Assembly: GCA_905236265.1 (NCBI GenBank)
Contig: CAJOOV010000112.1
Span: 1-6,562 of the forward strand
Origin: an uncultured Oscillospiraceae bacterium
GTDB lineage: Bacteria; Bacillota; Clostridia; Oscillospirales; Oscillospiraceae
DNA length: 6,562 bases
Direction: 5' to 3'
The first letter of the stretch is position 1. Every line of letters starts with the position of its first letter. Positions 1-6,453 of the stretch are shown here, in pieces. The notes beneath the pieces are model-generated. The model was not told where the DNA came from. It ran no database searches and worked only from the letters and a program-made list of their open reading frames with translations. The position numbers and the translations under genes were made by a program.

Positions 1-1775
1 TGCTCCCACTCCCCGTGGTCGCCGCCGTAGGTATAGGTTCCGTCCTCATGGAGCACAGCGTGATCCACCATCTCCCAGATGCAGCCCCCCATCAGGCTCC
101 TGTGGCGGTAGATCTCCTGCCAGTACGCCTCCATATTGCCGGGGCCGACGCCCATTGCGTGGGCATACTCGCACATGAAATAGGGTCTGTCATTCAGCCG
201 CTGCTGCTTTCTGCGCTTCATGGCCACATCGTGAACCATCTGAACCGTGGGATACATCTCGCTGCCCACGTCGTAGGCCTCCCGCTTGCAGTGGATGGCG
301 GACTCATAGTGAACAGGGATGTCCGTGTGCGCCTTGAGATAGTCGTACATGGCATCGGTGTTGTGGAATCCTCCCGCCTCGTTGCCCAGACTCCACAGGA
401 CAATGCAGGGGTGCAGCTTGTCCCGCTGGTAGAGAGAGGCGATGCGGTCCACATAGTGCGCCTCCCACTTGGGGTCGTCACTGATGGAATTGTAGGTGGG
501 GGGAAGCTGGCAGGCCCATGTGCCGTGGGTCTCCAGATCGTTCTCGTCCACGACGTACAGTCCCAGCTCGTCCGCCAGCTCCAGCAGAAGCGGGTCAGGG
601 GGGTAGTGGGAGGTGCGGACAGTGTCAATGTTATACTCCTTGCACAGCTTCATATCCCGCTCAATGTCCTCCGGGGACATGGTGTAGCCGTTCACCGGGC
701 TGGTGTCGTGGTGGTTCACGCCCCGGAGCTTCACCGGCTGGCCGTTGAGCAGGAAACAGTCTCCCTGAATTTCCACGGTTTTGAAGCCGATCTTCTCCCG
801 CACACAGCCGGAGGCCGTCTCAAAGCAGACGCTGTACAGGGTCGGCTCCTCCGCATTCCACTCCTTCACGGCCAGCCCTTCAAAGGTGACGGAGGCTTTT
901 TTCTCCTGCGTGGCAACGGTGGCGCTGCGCTCCAGACCGTGGCCGCTGAGGGTGAAGGTGATCTCCGTGTCCTCATAAGCCTGGGCGGAGAGGGTGAGCA
1001 GGTAGGTATCCCCGTTTTTCAGCGTCTTTACGTCGATGTCCCACAGGTCTGTTGGCTCGCTGATGCGCAGAAGCACATCCCGGAAGATGCCGTTATTGCG
1101 GAACATGTCCTGATCCTCCAGATAGGAGCCGTTGCACCAGCGGTGTACCACCACCAGAAGCTCGTTCTCCCCCTGATTCAGCCTGCCCGTCAGGTCAAAT
1201 TCCGCCGTGTTGTGGCTGCCCTCGGAGTAGCCCACGAAGGCGCCGTTGACATACAGATCCATGCAGCTTGCCACACCCAGAAAGGAGATGGTATAGCGTT
1301 TGGAGGCGTCGGCAATGTCCAGCTTTTTCCGGTATACGCCCACAAAGTTATATTCCTCCGGCCGGGAAAAGCGGGGCTTGATGCCCTGATCCACGCCCAT
1401 CCATGTGAACACTCTGCCTATCCTGTCCTCCTCCGGAATGGCGGGAGGGGCATAGGGGAACTGGTAGCGGATATTCACATAGAAGGGGCGGTCATATCCC
1501 CGGAACTGCCAGCAGGAGGGAACGTCCAGCGTGTCAAAGGCGATCCGGTCGGTATCCAGCACGCTGGGCAGCTCGGCGGGGTAGGGATAAAAGCGAAAGT
1601 CCCACGTCCCGTTCAGGCACAAAACCTTCTCCGAGCGGTAGCGCTTTTCCAGCGGGGAGACTGCCTCCGCCTGTTTGCGGTCAGGGTAGGGGATAAAATA
1701 GCTGCGGGCGGGCAGCTTATTCACCTGAAAGGTTTCAAATGTGCGGTAGTTGTCCTTGTTGATATTATATCGCAT
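1..1775 (-). CDS. lacZ: GH2 beta-galactosidase, LacZ type (partial, C-terminus beyond window)
   Basis: Hydrolyses terminal beta-D-galactosides such as lactose; no signal peptide is visible, so it is probably cytoplasmic. The visible 591 residues begin with a GH2 sugar-binding domain (about 50-235: LNGTWDF at 54-60, DQDMFRNNGIFRDV at 221-234), then an immunoglobulin-like domain (about 240-335), then the TIM barrel from about 340. Barrel motifs are RGVNHHD (351-357), VRTSHYP (386-392), DENDLETHG (410-418), SLGNE with the acid/base Glu466, and FMCEYAHAMG with the nucleophile Glu536. By homology to E. coli LacZ, Glu415 and His417 should bind magnesium. LacZ proteins are usually about 1,000 residues, so roughly 400 lie past the left edge. 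ATG at 1775 is chosen because AGGAGG (1789-1784) sits 8 nt upstream. It diverges from the dehydratase operon and has no visible sugar transporter or regulator. Val543 replaces the usual Asn in HAMGN. GH2 membership is secure; strict lactose specificity is inferred. Confidence 0.95.
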   Translation of the reverse strand, partial: MRYNINKDNYRTFETFQVNKLPARSYFIPYPDRKQAEAVSPLEKRYRSEKVLCLNGTWDFRFYPYPAELPSVLDTDRIAFDTLDVPSCWQFRGYDRPFYVNIRYQFPYAPPAIPEEDRIGRVFTWMGVDQGIKPRFSRPEEYNFVGVYRKKLDIADASKRYTISFLGVASCMDLYVNGAFVGYSEGSHNTAEFDLTGRLNQGENELLVVVHRWCNGSYLEDQDMFRNNGIFRDVLLRISEPTDLWDIDVKTLKNGDTYLLTLSAQAYEDTEITFTLSGHGLERSATVATQEKKASVTFEGLAVKEWNAEEPTLYSVCFETASGCVREKIGFKTVEIQGDCFLLNGQPVKLRGVNHHDTSPVNGYTMSPEDIERDMKLCKEYNIDTVRTSHYPPDPLLLELADELGLYVVDENDLETHGTWACQLPPTYNSISDDPKWEAHYVDRIASLYQRDKLHPCIVLWSLGNEAGGFHNTDAMYDYLKAHTDIPVHYESAIHCKREAYDVGSEMYPTVQMVHDVAMKRRKQQRLNDRPYFMCEYAHAMGVGPGNMEAYWQEIYRHRSLMGGCIWEMVDHAVLHEDGTYTYGGDHGEWE

Positions 1776-1804
1776 AAGCACAGCCTCCTTATTCATTACA
1801 GGAC

Positions 1805-1833
1805 AGTTTAGCACGAATGGCACAGTTTCGCAA
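1805..1833 (-). promoter_or_regulatory. Putative sigma-A promoter for lacZ
   Basis: Read on the minus strand: -35 TTGCGA (1833-1828), a 17-nt spacer, and -10 TAAACT (1810-1805) preceded by TG one base upstream, an extended -10. Each hexamer matches the consensus at 4 of 6 positions. Predicted initiation near 1798 would leave a leader of about 23 nt carrying the AGGAGG site. No operator was identified with confidence. Confidence 0.5.
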
Positions 1834-1898
1834 TCCTTTTGGGGTAATTCATTGGACAAAGTGCCCTCTCGCTCTGCGCTTTTTTCTCCCCTCACAGG

Positions 1899-1927
1899 TT
1901 GCACAATTCCCTTCCAGCGGTTATAAT
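1899..1927 (+). promoter_or_regulatory. Strong sigma-A promoter for the leuD-leuC-leuD-leuC operon
   Basis: The -35 is TTGCAC (1899-1904), the spacer is 17 nt, and the -10 is a perfect TATAAT (1922-1927). Initiation is expected near 1934, giving a leader of about 42 nt. That leader is too short for a T-box or peptide attenuator, so control, if any, probably acts at initiation. The position also shows that translation cannot begin at the upstream in-frame ATG at 1817. Confidence 0.8.
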
Positions 1928-1963
1928 ACTTTAAATCGCTTGAAAACCGCCCTGACGGAGATT

Positions 1964-1967
1964 GGAG
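1964..1967 (+). promoter_or_regulatory. Ribosome binding site fixing the first leuD start
   Basis: GGAG lies 8 nt before ATG 1976. The reading frame stays open back to an ATG at 1817, but that ATG is upstream of the promoter, so this site decides the start. Confidence 0.7.
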
Positions 1968-1975
1968 TTTTGTAC

Positions 1976-2452
1976 ATGGGTAAGCTATTCAAATTCCACA
2001 CCGATGTGGACACGGATCAGATCATTGCCTCTCAATATCTGCTCTTTCCCACCATTGACGAGATGAAGTCCCACACCTTCGAGTCCCTCGACCCCACCTT
2101 TGCCGCACGGGTCCGGCCCGGCGATTTTGTGGTGGCGGCAGAGAACTTCGGCTGCGGCTCCTCACGGGAGCAGGCGCCCTCCGTGCTGAAGGCGCTGGGT
2201 GTCCGGGCAGTGGTGGCAAAGAGCTTCGCCCGCATTTTCTACCGCAATGCCATCAATATCGGCCTGCCCGTGATTGTGTGCAAGGAGCTGTACGACCATG
2301 TGGAGGACGGGGAGGAGATGGAGCTGAGCCTCACCGAGGGCACTGCCACCGTCCACGGCCAGACCTTCTCCTGCACCAAATTGAATCCCTATATGCAGAC
2401 CATTTTGAATCAGGGCGGGCTGCTGGCCTCCCTGAACCGGGAGGAGGCGTAA
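1976..2452 (+). CDS. leuD: LeuD-type hydro-lyase small subunit, first copy
   Basis: Small (swivelling-domain) subunit of an isopropylmalate-isomerase-type enzyme, which dehydrates and rehydrates a 2-hydroxy-dicarboxylate with a large [4Fe-4S] subunit. It has 158 residues, normal for the short LeuD class (about 155-165). VDTDQIIASQYL (11-22) is the start of the fold. GCGSSREQAP (59-68) carries the active-site Ser62 and Arg64, and SFARIFYRNAIN (83-94) is the conserved segment after it. Many LeuD proteins have His where this has Gln66. The substrate loop reads YLLF (21-24), without the Arg reported for methanogen homoaconitase (YLRT). ATG 1976 is chosen from the promoter and ribosome binding site positions; an ATG at 1817 would add 53 unrelated residues. 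It is first in a tight four-gene operon, 3 nt before a large subunit. The family is certain; isopropylmalate, citramalate, dimethylmalate or another substrate cannot be told apart here. Confidence 0.9.
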   Translation: MGKLFKFHTDVDTDQIIASQYLLFPTIDEMKSHTFESLDPTFAARVRPGDFVVAAENFGCGSSREQAPSVLKALGVRAVVAKSFARIFYRNAINIGLPVIVCKELYDHVEDGEEMELSLTEGTATVHGQTFSCTKLNPYMQTILNQGGLLASLNREEA

Positions 2453-2455
2453 ATC

Positions 2456-3718
2456 ATGGGTATGACGCTGGCTGAAAAAATCATCGCCTCCGCCGCCGGG
2501 GTGGAGAGCGTGCGTCCGGGGGACATCCATACCGTGGAGCTTGACCTGCTCATGAGCAACGACGGCACCACCCATCTCACCATTGACATGTACCGCAAGC
2601 TGAAGCATCCCCGGATTGCGGACGTGAACAAGCTGGTTTGGATCGTTGACCATAATATGCCCTCCGACAGCCCCAAGACCGCCGCCAGCCAGAAGAAAAT
2701 GCGGGACTTCGCAAGAGAGCAGGGCATCACCTTCTATGAGGGCAGGGGCGTATGCCACCAGATTATGATGGAGCACCACGTCCGCCCCGGACAGCTCATC
2801 TTCGGCGCAGACAGCCATACCTGCGCCTATGGCGCACTGGGCGCCTTCGGCACGGGCGTGGGCTGTACGGATTATCTCTATGCCATGGTGACGGGAAAAA
2901 GCTGGGTGCTGGTGCCGGAGAGCCTGCGCTTCAACCTGACAGGCAGGCTGAAGCCCGGCGTGACTGCCCGTGACCTGATTCTCACCATCATCGGGAGCAT
3001 CGGTGCCAACGGCGCTAACTACAAGGCCATGGAGTTCGGCGGCGAGGGGCTGAAAAGCCTCACCATGTCTGACCGCATTGCAGTGTGCAACCTCTGCGTG
3101 GAGGCAGGGGCAAAGACCGCCCTCATGGAGGCGGATGAGATCGCACTGGACTATCTGTCCAGCCGGGGCAGAACGCCTAAGGCTGTCTTCCACGCCGACG
3201 AGGACGCAGTCTACGCTCAGACCTATGAGGTGAACCTGTCCGAAATCGTCCCGGTGGTGGCAAAGCCCCACTTCGTGGATCAGGTGGTGCCTGCTGCCCA
3301 GTGTGTGGGCACGCATATCGACGAGGCGTTTCTCGGCTCCTGCAACAACGGGCGCATAGAAGACCTGAGAGCCGGTGCCGCCGTGCTGAAGGGCAGGCGG
3401 GTTGCCGACAGCGTGCGCTTTCTCGTGGTGCCTGCCAGCGGCGAGATCTACCGTCAGGCCATGGAGGAGGGGCTGCTGACCACCTTTATGGAGGCGGGAG
3501 CCATCGTGATGAACGCCAACTGCTCTGTCTGCTGGGGAAGCTGTCAGGGCGTTATCGGGGAGGGGGAGACGCTGATCTCCACCGGAACCCGGAACTTCAA
3601 GGGGCGCGCGGGACATCCCGGCTCCTTCGTCTACCTCGCCTCTGCTGAGACGGTCACCGCCTCCGCCGTGGCCGGAGAGATCACCACTGCCGACCGTCTG
3701 CCGAAGCTGGAGGGATAA
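2456..3718 (+). CDS. leuC: LeuC-type [4Fe-4S] hydro-lyase large subunit, first and divergent copy
   Basis: Catalytic large subunit of a LeuCD-type dehydratase, 420 residues, matching the short LeuC/homoaconitase class rather than the roughly 466-residue E. coli LeuC. Family motifs: VDHNMPS (64-70, His66), GVCHQIM (98-104), GADSHT (117-122), MEFGGEG (192-198, Glu193), GSCNNGR (294-300) and RNFKGR (379-384, Arg379 and Arg384). Cluster ligands are Cys296, Cys356 and Cys359. Several positions differ from the second copy: Asn297 replaces Thr in GSCTNGR, and the second cysteine motif is NANCSVCWGSCQG (353-365) instead of HPGCGLCCGRTGG. ATG 2456 is used because AGGAGG (2442-2447) lies 8 nt upstream inside the preceding gene; ATG 2462 would be 14 nt away. 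It starts 3 nt after the first leuD, so translation is probably coupled. It is probably an active hydro-lyase; the changed motifs suggest a substrate other than 3-isopropylmalate, but this is inference. Confidence 0.9.
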   Translation: MGMTLAEKIIASAAGVESVRPGDIHTVELDLLMSNDGTTHLTIDMYRKLKHPRIADVNKLVWIVDHNMPSDSPKTAASQKKMRDFAREQGITFYEGRGVCHQIMMEHHVRPGQLIFGADSHTCAYGALGAFGTGVGCTDYLYAMVTGKSWVLVPESLRFNLTGRLKPGVTARDLILTIIGSIGANGANYKAMEFGGEGLKSLTMSDRIAVCNLCVEAGAKTALMEADEIALDYLSSRGRTPKAVFHADEDAVYAQTYEVNLSEIVPVVAKPHFVDQVVPAAQCVGTHIDEAFLGSCNNGRIEDLRAGAAVLKGRRVADSVRFLVVPASGEIYRQAMEEGLLTTFMEAGAIVMNANCSVCWGSCQGVIGEGETLISTGTRNFKGRAGHPGSFVYLASAETVTASAVAGEITTADRLPKLEG

Positions 3719-3720
3719 TC

Positions 3721-4218
3721 ATGGCTGAGACCTTTTCCGCCCGTGTCTGGGTGATGGGAAACGATATTGACACGGACATTGTGATTCCCACGGAATACCT
3801 TGCCCTGAAAACGGTGCAGGATATGACCCCCTATGCCTTCTCCCCCCTGCGTCCGGAGCTTGCCGGGCAGATTCAGCCGGGGGACGTGATTGTGGCAGGG
3901 AGCAATTTCGGCTGCGGCTCCTCACGGGAGCAGGCGCCGGAGGTCATCAAGGCGCTGGGCGTGCGGGCTGTCATTGCAGGCAGCTTTGCCCGCATTTTCT
4001 ACCGCAATGCCATCAACAACGGGCTGCTGCTCATTGAATGCCCCGCCCTGTGCGCCGACGTGGAGGACGGGGACGAGATCACCGTGGAGGTGGGCAAGTC
4101 CATCTCCTGCAAGGGCAGGCGCTATCCCATCGGTGCGCTTCCGGACAATCTGCTGGAAATCATCAACGCCGGAGGACTGGTGAAAGCCATGCGCCGCCGC
4201 AACGGATTGGAGGGGTGA
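3721..4218 (+). CDS. leuD: LeuD-type hydro-lyase small subunit, second copy
   Basis: Second small subunit of the operon, 165 residues, paralogous to the first. IDTDIVIPTEYL (16-27) begins the fold, GCGSSREQAP (64-73) holds active-site Ser67 and Arg69, and SFARIFYRNAINNGL (88-102) follows. The substrate loop reads YLAL (26-29), again without a homoaconitase-type Arg. It is about seven residues longer than the first copy, partly from an N-terminal extension before the IDTD motif. GGAGGG (3709-3714), inside the end of the upstream large-subunit gene, is 6 nt before the ATG, and the stop-to-start gap is 2 nt, so translation is probably coupled. It should pair with the large subunit that follows, but it also sits directly after the first large subunit, so gene order alone does not settle the partners. 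With its neighbour it is the more conventional candidate for leucine-pathway isopropylmalate isomerase. Confidence 0.9.
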   Translation: MAETFSARVWVMGNDIDTDIVIPTEYLALKTVQDMTPYAFSPLRPELAGQIQPGDVIVAGSNFGCGSSREQAPEVIKALGVRAVIAGSFARIFYRNAINNGLLLIECPALCADVEDGDEITVEVGKSISCKGRRYPIGALPDNLLEIINAGGLVKAMRRRNGLEG

Positions 4219-4221
4219 GCA

Positions 4222-5469
4222 ATGGGCGCTACCTATATTGAAAAGCTGCTGCGCCGGAACACCGGAGAGCAGACCGCCAAGGCGGGGGATATTGTCACTG
4301 CAAGGGTAGACCGGGTGATGATTCACGACATCTTCATCCCCTTTGTGAAGGACAAGTTTGAGGAGATGGGCTTTACCGAACTCTGGGATCCGGACAGGGT
4401 GGTGCTGATTTATGACCACCTCGTCCCCGCCAGCCAGCTGGACGACCCCCGGCACCACAAAATCGGAAACGAGTTTGCCGCCCGGTACGGCCTGAAGCAT
4501 GTTCACCGCTCCGACGGCATCTGTCACCAGCTGATGACGGAGGCGGGGTATGTCAAGCCGGGAGACGTGGTGTTCGGAACGGACAGCCACACCACCACCT
4601 ACGGCTGTGTGGGCGCCTTCTCCTCCGGCATCGGCTACACGGAGATGGCGGCGATTCTGGGCACGGGAACATTGTGGGTCAAGATTCCTGAGACGATTAA
4701 AATCGTCATCGACGGCGTACTGCCCCCCCATGTGGCCTCAAAGGACGTGATTCTGCGCATCATCGGCGACCTCACCGCCGCAGGCGCCTCCTACTGTGCG
4801 CTGGAGTTCTCCGGCTCCGCCGTGGAGTCCATGACGGTGGCAAGCCGCATGACCATGGCAAATATGGCCATTGAGGCGGGAGCAAAATGCGCCCTGTTCA
4901 CCCCGGACGAAAAGACGGCGGCATACTGTGAAATCCCCGTCTCTCCTGAATGGGCGGACTTCAAGGGGGACGAAGATGCAGACTATCTGAAAACCCTCCA
5001 CTATCAGGCGGAGGAGCTGGTTCCCGTGCTGGCCTGCCCCTCTCAGGTGGACAAAATCCGTCCCGTCAGCGAGCTGGAGGGGCTGGAGATCGATCAGGTT
5101 TTCCTCGGCTCCTGCACCAACGGACGGCTGGAGGATCTGCAGTGCGCCGCCGACATTGTCAGGGGAAAACAGGTGGCTCCCTTTGTGAAGTTTATCGTCA
5201 CCCCTGCCAGCCGGAAGATCTATCTGCAGGCGCTCTCGGACGGCACCCTTGCCACGCTGGCAGATGCCGGTGCGATTATCACCCATCCCGGATGCGGACT
5301 GTGCTGCGGCAGAACCGGAGGTATCCTCACCGACGGGGAGCGGGTGGTCGCCACGAACAACCGGAACTTTTTGGGGCGCATGGGCACCAGTAAGGTGGAG
5401 ATTTATCTGGCCTCCCCTGCCACTGCGGCGGCCAGCGCCGTCGCAGGACGGATTACGGCGGCAAAATAA
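4222..5469 (+). CDS. leuC: LeuC-type [4Fe-4S] hydro-lyase large subunit, second copy
   Basis: Large catalytic subunit, 415 residues. It closely follows the 3-isopropylmalate dehydratase consensus: YDHLVP (64-69, His66), GICHQLM (99-105), GTDSHTTTYG (119-128), LEFSGSA (194-200, Glu195), GSCTNGR (296-302), HPGCGLCCG (355-363), RNFLGRMG (381-388) and YLASPATAAASAVAG at the end. Cluster ligands are Cys298, Cys358 and Cys361, with the same spacing as in the first copy. Active-site Arg381 and Arg386 correspond to arginines of aconitase. In leucine synthesis this enzyme interconverts 2-isopropylmalate and 3-isopropylmalate in the cytoplasm; related enzymes also act on citramalate. The ATG lies 6 nt after GGAGGGG (4209-4215) and 3 nt after the preceding stop. 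It is last in the operon, with a strong hairpin just downstream. leuA and leuB are absent from the window, so the pathway is inferred from the family only. Confidence 0.92.
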   Translation: MGATYIEKLLRRNTGEQTAKAGDIVTARVDRVMIHDIFIPFVKDKFEEMGFTELWDPDRVVLIYDHLVPASQLDDPRHHKIGNEFAARYGLKHVHRSDGICHQLMTEAGYVKPGDVVFGTDSHTTTYGCVGAFSSGIGYTEMAAILGTGTLWVKIPETIKIVIDGVLPPHVASKDVILRIIGDLTAAGASYCALEFSGSAVESMTVASRMTMANMAIEAGAKCALFTPDEKTAAYCEIPVSPEWADFKGDEDADYLKTLHYQAEELVPVLACPSQVDKIRPVSELEGLEIDQVFLGSCTNGRLEDLQCAADIVRGKQVAPFVKFIVTPASRKIYLQALSDGTLATLADAGAIITHPGCGLCCGRTGGILTDGERVVATNNRNFLGRMGTSKVEIYLASPATAAASAVAGRITAAK

Positions 5470-5478
5470 AGACAAAAA

Positions 5479-5510
5479 CAGACAGGACAGCCGAAAGGCT
5501 GTCCTGTCTG
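5479..5510. terminator. Perfect 14-bp GAAA-loop hairpin after the leuDC operon
   Basis: CAGACAGGACAGCC (5479-5492) pairs perfectly with GGCTGTCCTGTCTG (5497-5510) around a GAAA tetraloop, 9 nt after the last operon stop codon. On the + strand the hairpin is preceded by an A-rich stretch but followed by CTGCTCAATC with no T-run. On the - strand it is followed by TTTTTGTCTTTATTTT, the classic intrinsic-terminator shape. It probably ends or stabilises the operon mRNA, but its best terminator orientation faces leftward. Confidence 0.65.
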
Positions 5511-5539
5511 CTGCTCAATCTAATAAAAGACGGGATGCC

Positions 5540-5572
5540 TTTCTGATGGAAGCCTTTGGTTTTCCTCAGAAA
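5540..5572 (+). other. Imperfect hairpin in the leader region of the PHP gene
   Basis: TTTCTGA (5540-5546) pairs with TCAGAAA (5566-5572). Inside it GGAAG pairs with TTTCC (one G-T wobble) and CC with GG, with two single-T bulges and a TTT loop. A run of five T (5585-5589) starts 13 nt after the stem, too far for a textbook terminator. It lies upstream of the predicted promoter, so only read-through RNA from the dehydratase operon would contain it. It could be a second, weak stop signal or chance. Confidence 0.3.
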
Positions 5573-5599
5573 ATAGTATGAGACTTTTTCCCTGTCCTG

Positions 5600-5608
5600 T
5601 GATATAAT
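5600..5608 (+). promoter_or_regulatory. Extended -10 promoter for the PHP phosphatase gene
   Basis: TGATATAAT combines an extended-10 TG (5600-5601) with a perfect TATAAT (5603-5608). At 17 nt spacing the -35 position reads GAGACT (5580-5585), a poor match, as is common for extended -10 promoters. Initiation near 5615 would leave a leader of about 27 nt, separating this gene from the upstream operon. Confidence 0.6.
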
Positions 5609-5628
5609 GCTTTCTGCTGCGTGCAAAA

Positions 5629-5634
5629 AGGAGG
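5629..5634 (+). promoter_or_regulatory. Ribosome binding site fixing the PHP gene start
   Basis: AGGAGG lies 7 nt before ATG 5642. An in-frame GTG at 5621 would place this site inside the coding region and has no site of its own, so it is rejected as the start. Confidence 0.8.
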
Positions 5635-5641
5635 GGCGGAG

Positions 5642-6409
5642 ATGAAAGCAAACTATCACACCCACACATGGCGCTGTAACCACGCCGTGGGGACGGAGCG
5701 GGAGTACATCGAGCGGGCAATTCAGGGGGGAATCCGGGTACTGGGCTTCTCTGACCACACGCCCTACCCCTTCCCGGAGGGGACGGACATCCGTACCCGT
5801 ATGCGGCTGGATCAGATGGAGGACTATGTGGAAACGGTGCTGCGGCTGAAGGAGGAGTACCGGCAGGACATTGAGCTGCATCTGGGCTTGGAGGTGGAAT
5901 ACTTCCCGGCGTATTTTGACGCATTGACGGAGTTTCTCAAGCCCTATCCCGTGGAGTATCTGATTCTGGGGCAGCACTATCTGCAGGTCTCAGCGGATAT
6001 GCCCTTCGTGGGCAGGGCGTGCCCTGCACAGCAGGAGGAGGAGCGGCTGCGGCAGTATGTGGATTTGTGTATTGCAGGGATGGAGACCGGGCGCTTTGCC
6101 TGTCTCTGCCACCCTGATTTATGCCGCTTCACCGGGGACAGAGGCTTCTACCGCAGCCAGATGCGCCGCCTGTGCGCCGCCATGGAGCGGCTGCAGATCC
6201 CGGCGGAGATCAACCTGTTGGGCATTTGGGATCACAGACACTACCCCGTGCCTGCGTTCTGGGAGATTGCGGCGGAGTACCGGCTTTCGGTCATTCTGGG
6301 CAGCGATGCCCATTGCCCGGAACAGGTATGGGACAGCGAGTGCGAGCAAAAGGGGCTGGAGCTGGTGCAGCGCTTCGGCCTGACACTGACAGAACAGCTT
6401 GCGCTGTGA
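5642..6409 (+). CDS. hisJ: PHP-domain phosphoesterase, probable histidinol-phosphatase (HisJ/HisK type)
   Basis: Metal-dependent phosphoesterase of the PHP superfamily; the nearest family is the monofunctional histidinol-phosphatase of Gram-positive bacteria, which removes phosphate from L-histidinol phosphate in the penultimate step of histidine synthesis. It has 255 residues; B. subtilis HisJ is about 268. Metal-binding motifs in order: HTH (His6, His8), SDHTPYP (Asp38, His39), GLEVEYFP (Glu84 or Glu86), GQHY (His112), CHPDL (His157), AEIN (Glu189) and GSDAH (Asp222, His224). No signal peptide or membrane segment is visible, so it is cytoplasmic. It has its own predicted promoter and is separated by 172 nt from the dehydratase operon. 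No other his gene is present; in many Firmicutes this gene lies apart from the his operon, but that leaves the substrate unconfirmed. The PHP fold is secure; another small phosphoester substrate is the main alternative. Confidence 0.85.
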   Translation: MKANYHTHTWRCNHAVGTEREYIERAIQGGIRVLGFSDHTPYPFPEGTDIRTRMRLDQMEDYVETVLRLKEEYRQDIELHLGLEVEYFPAYFDALTEFLKPYPVEYLILGQHYLQVSADMPFVGRACPAQQEEERLRQYVDLCIAGMETGRFACLCHPDLCRFTGDRGFYRSQMRRLCAAMERLQIPAEINLLGIWDHRHYPVPAFWEIAAEYRLSVILGSDAHCPEQVWDSECEQKGLELVQRFGLTLTEQLAL

Positions 6410-6453
6410 GGAAAGACGGAAGGGGAGCAGACGATAGACAAAGCCTCGCAGAG

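Noticed and set aside
15..1811. Very long open frame on the + strand opposite lacZ
   Set aside because: It lies entirely antisense to a strong GH2 gene with intact catalytic motifs, shows no recognisable family and no good ribosome binding site. It is a by-product of GC-rich codon choice in lacZ.
1817..1975. 53-residue N-terminal extension of the first LeuD
   Set aside because: The frame is open, but it starts upstream of the TTGCAC/TATAAT promoter, resembles no LeuD, and ATG 1976 has a well-spaced GGAG and gives the normal family length.
2162..3616. Long leftward open frame opposite the first leuD and leuC
   Set aside because: Antisense to genes with complete family motifs; the translation is His- and Gly-rich without domains, as expected for a mirror frame of GC-rich coding DNA.
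3922..5475. Two leftward open frames (3922-4731 and 4738-5475) opposite the second pair
   Set aside because: Antisense shadows of well-supported genes, with no family resemblance.
5499..5600. Repeated CTGTCCTGT at 5499-5507 and 5592-5600 as a possible switching RNA structure
   Set aside because: Nine bases can recur by chance, and the second copy lies upstream of the predicted PHP start point, so both would share an RNA only in read-through transcripts.
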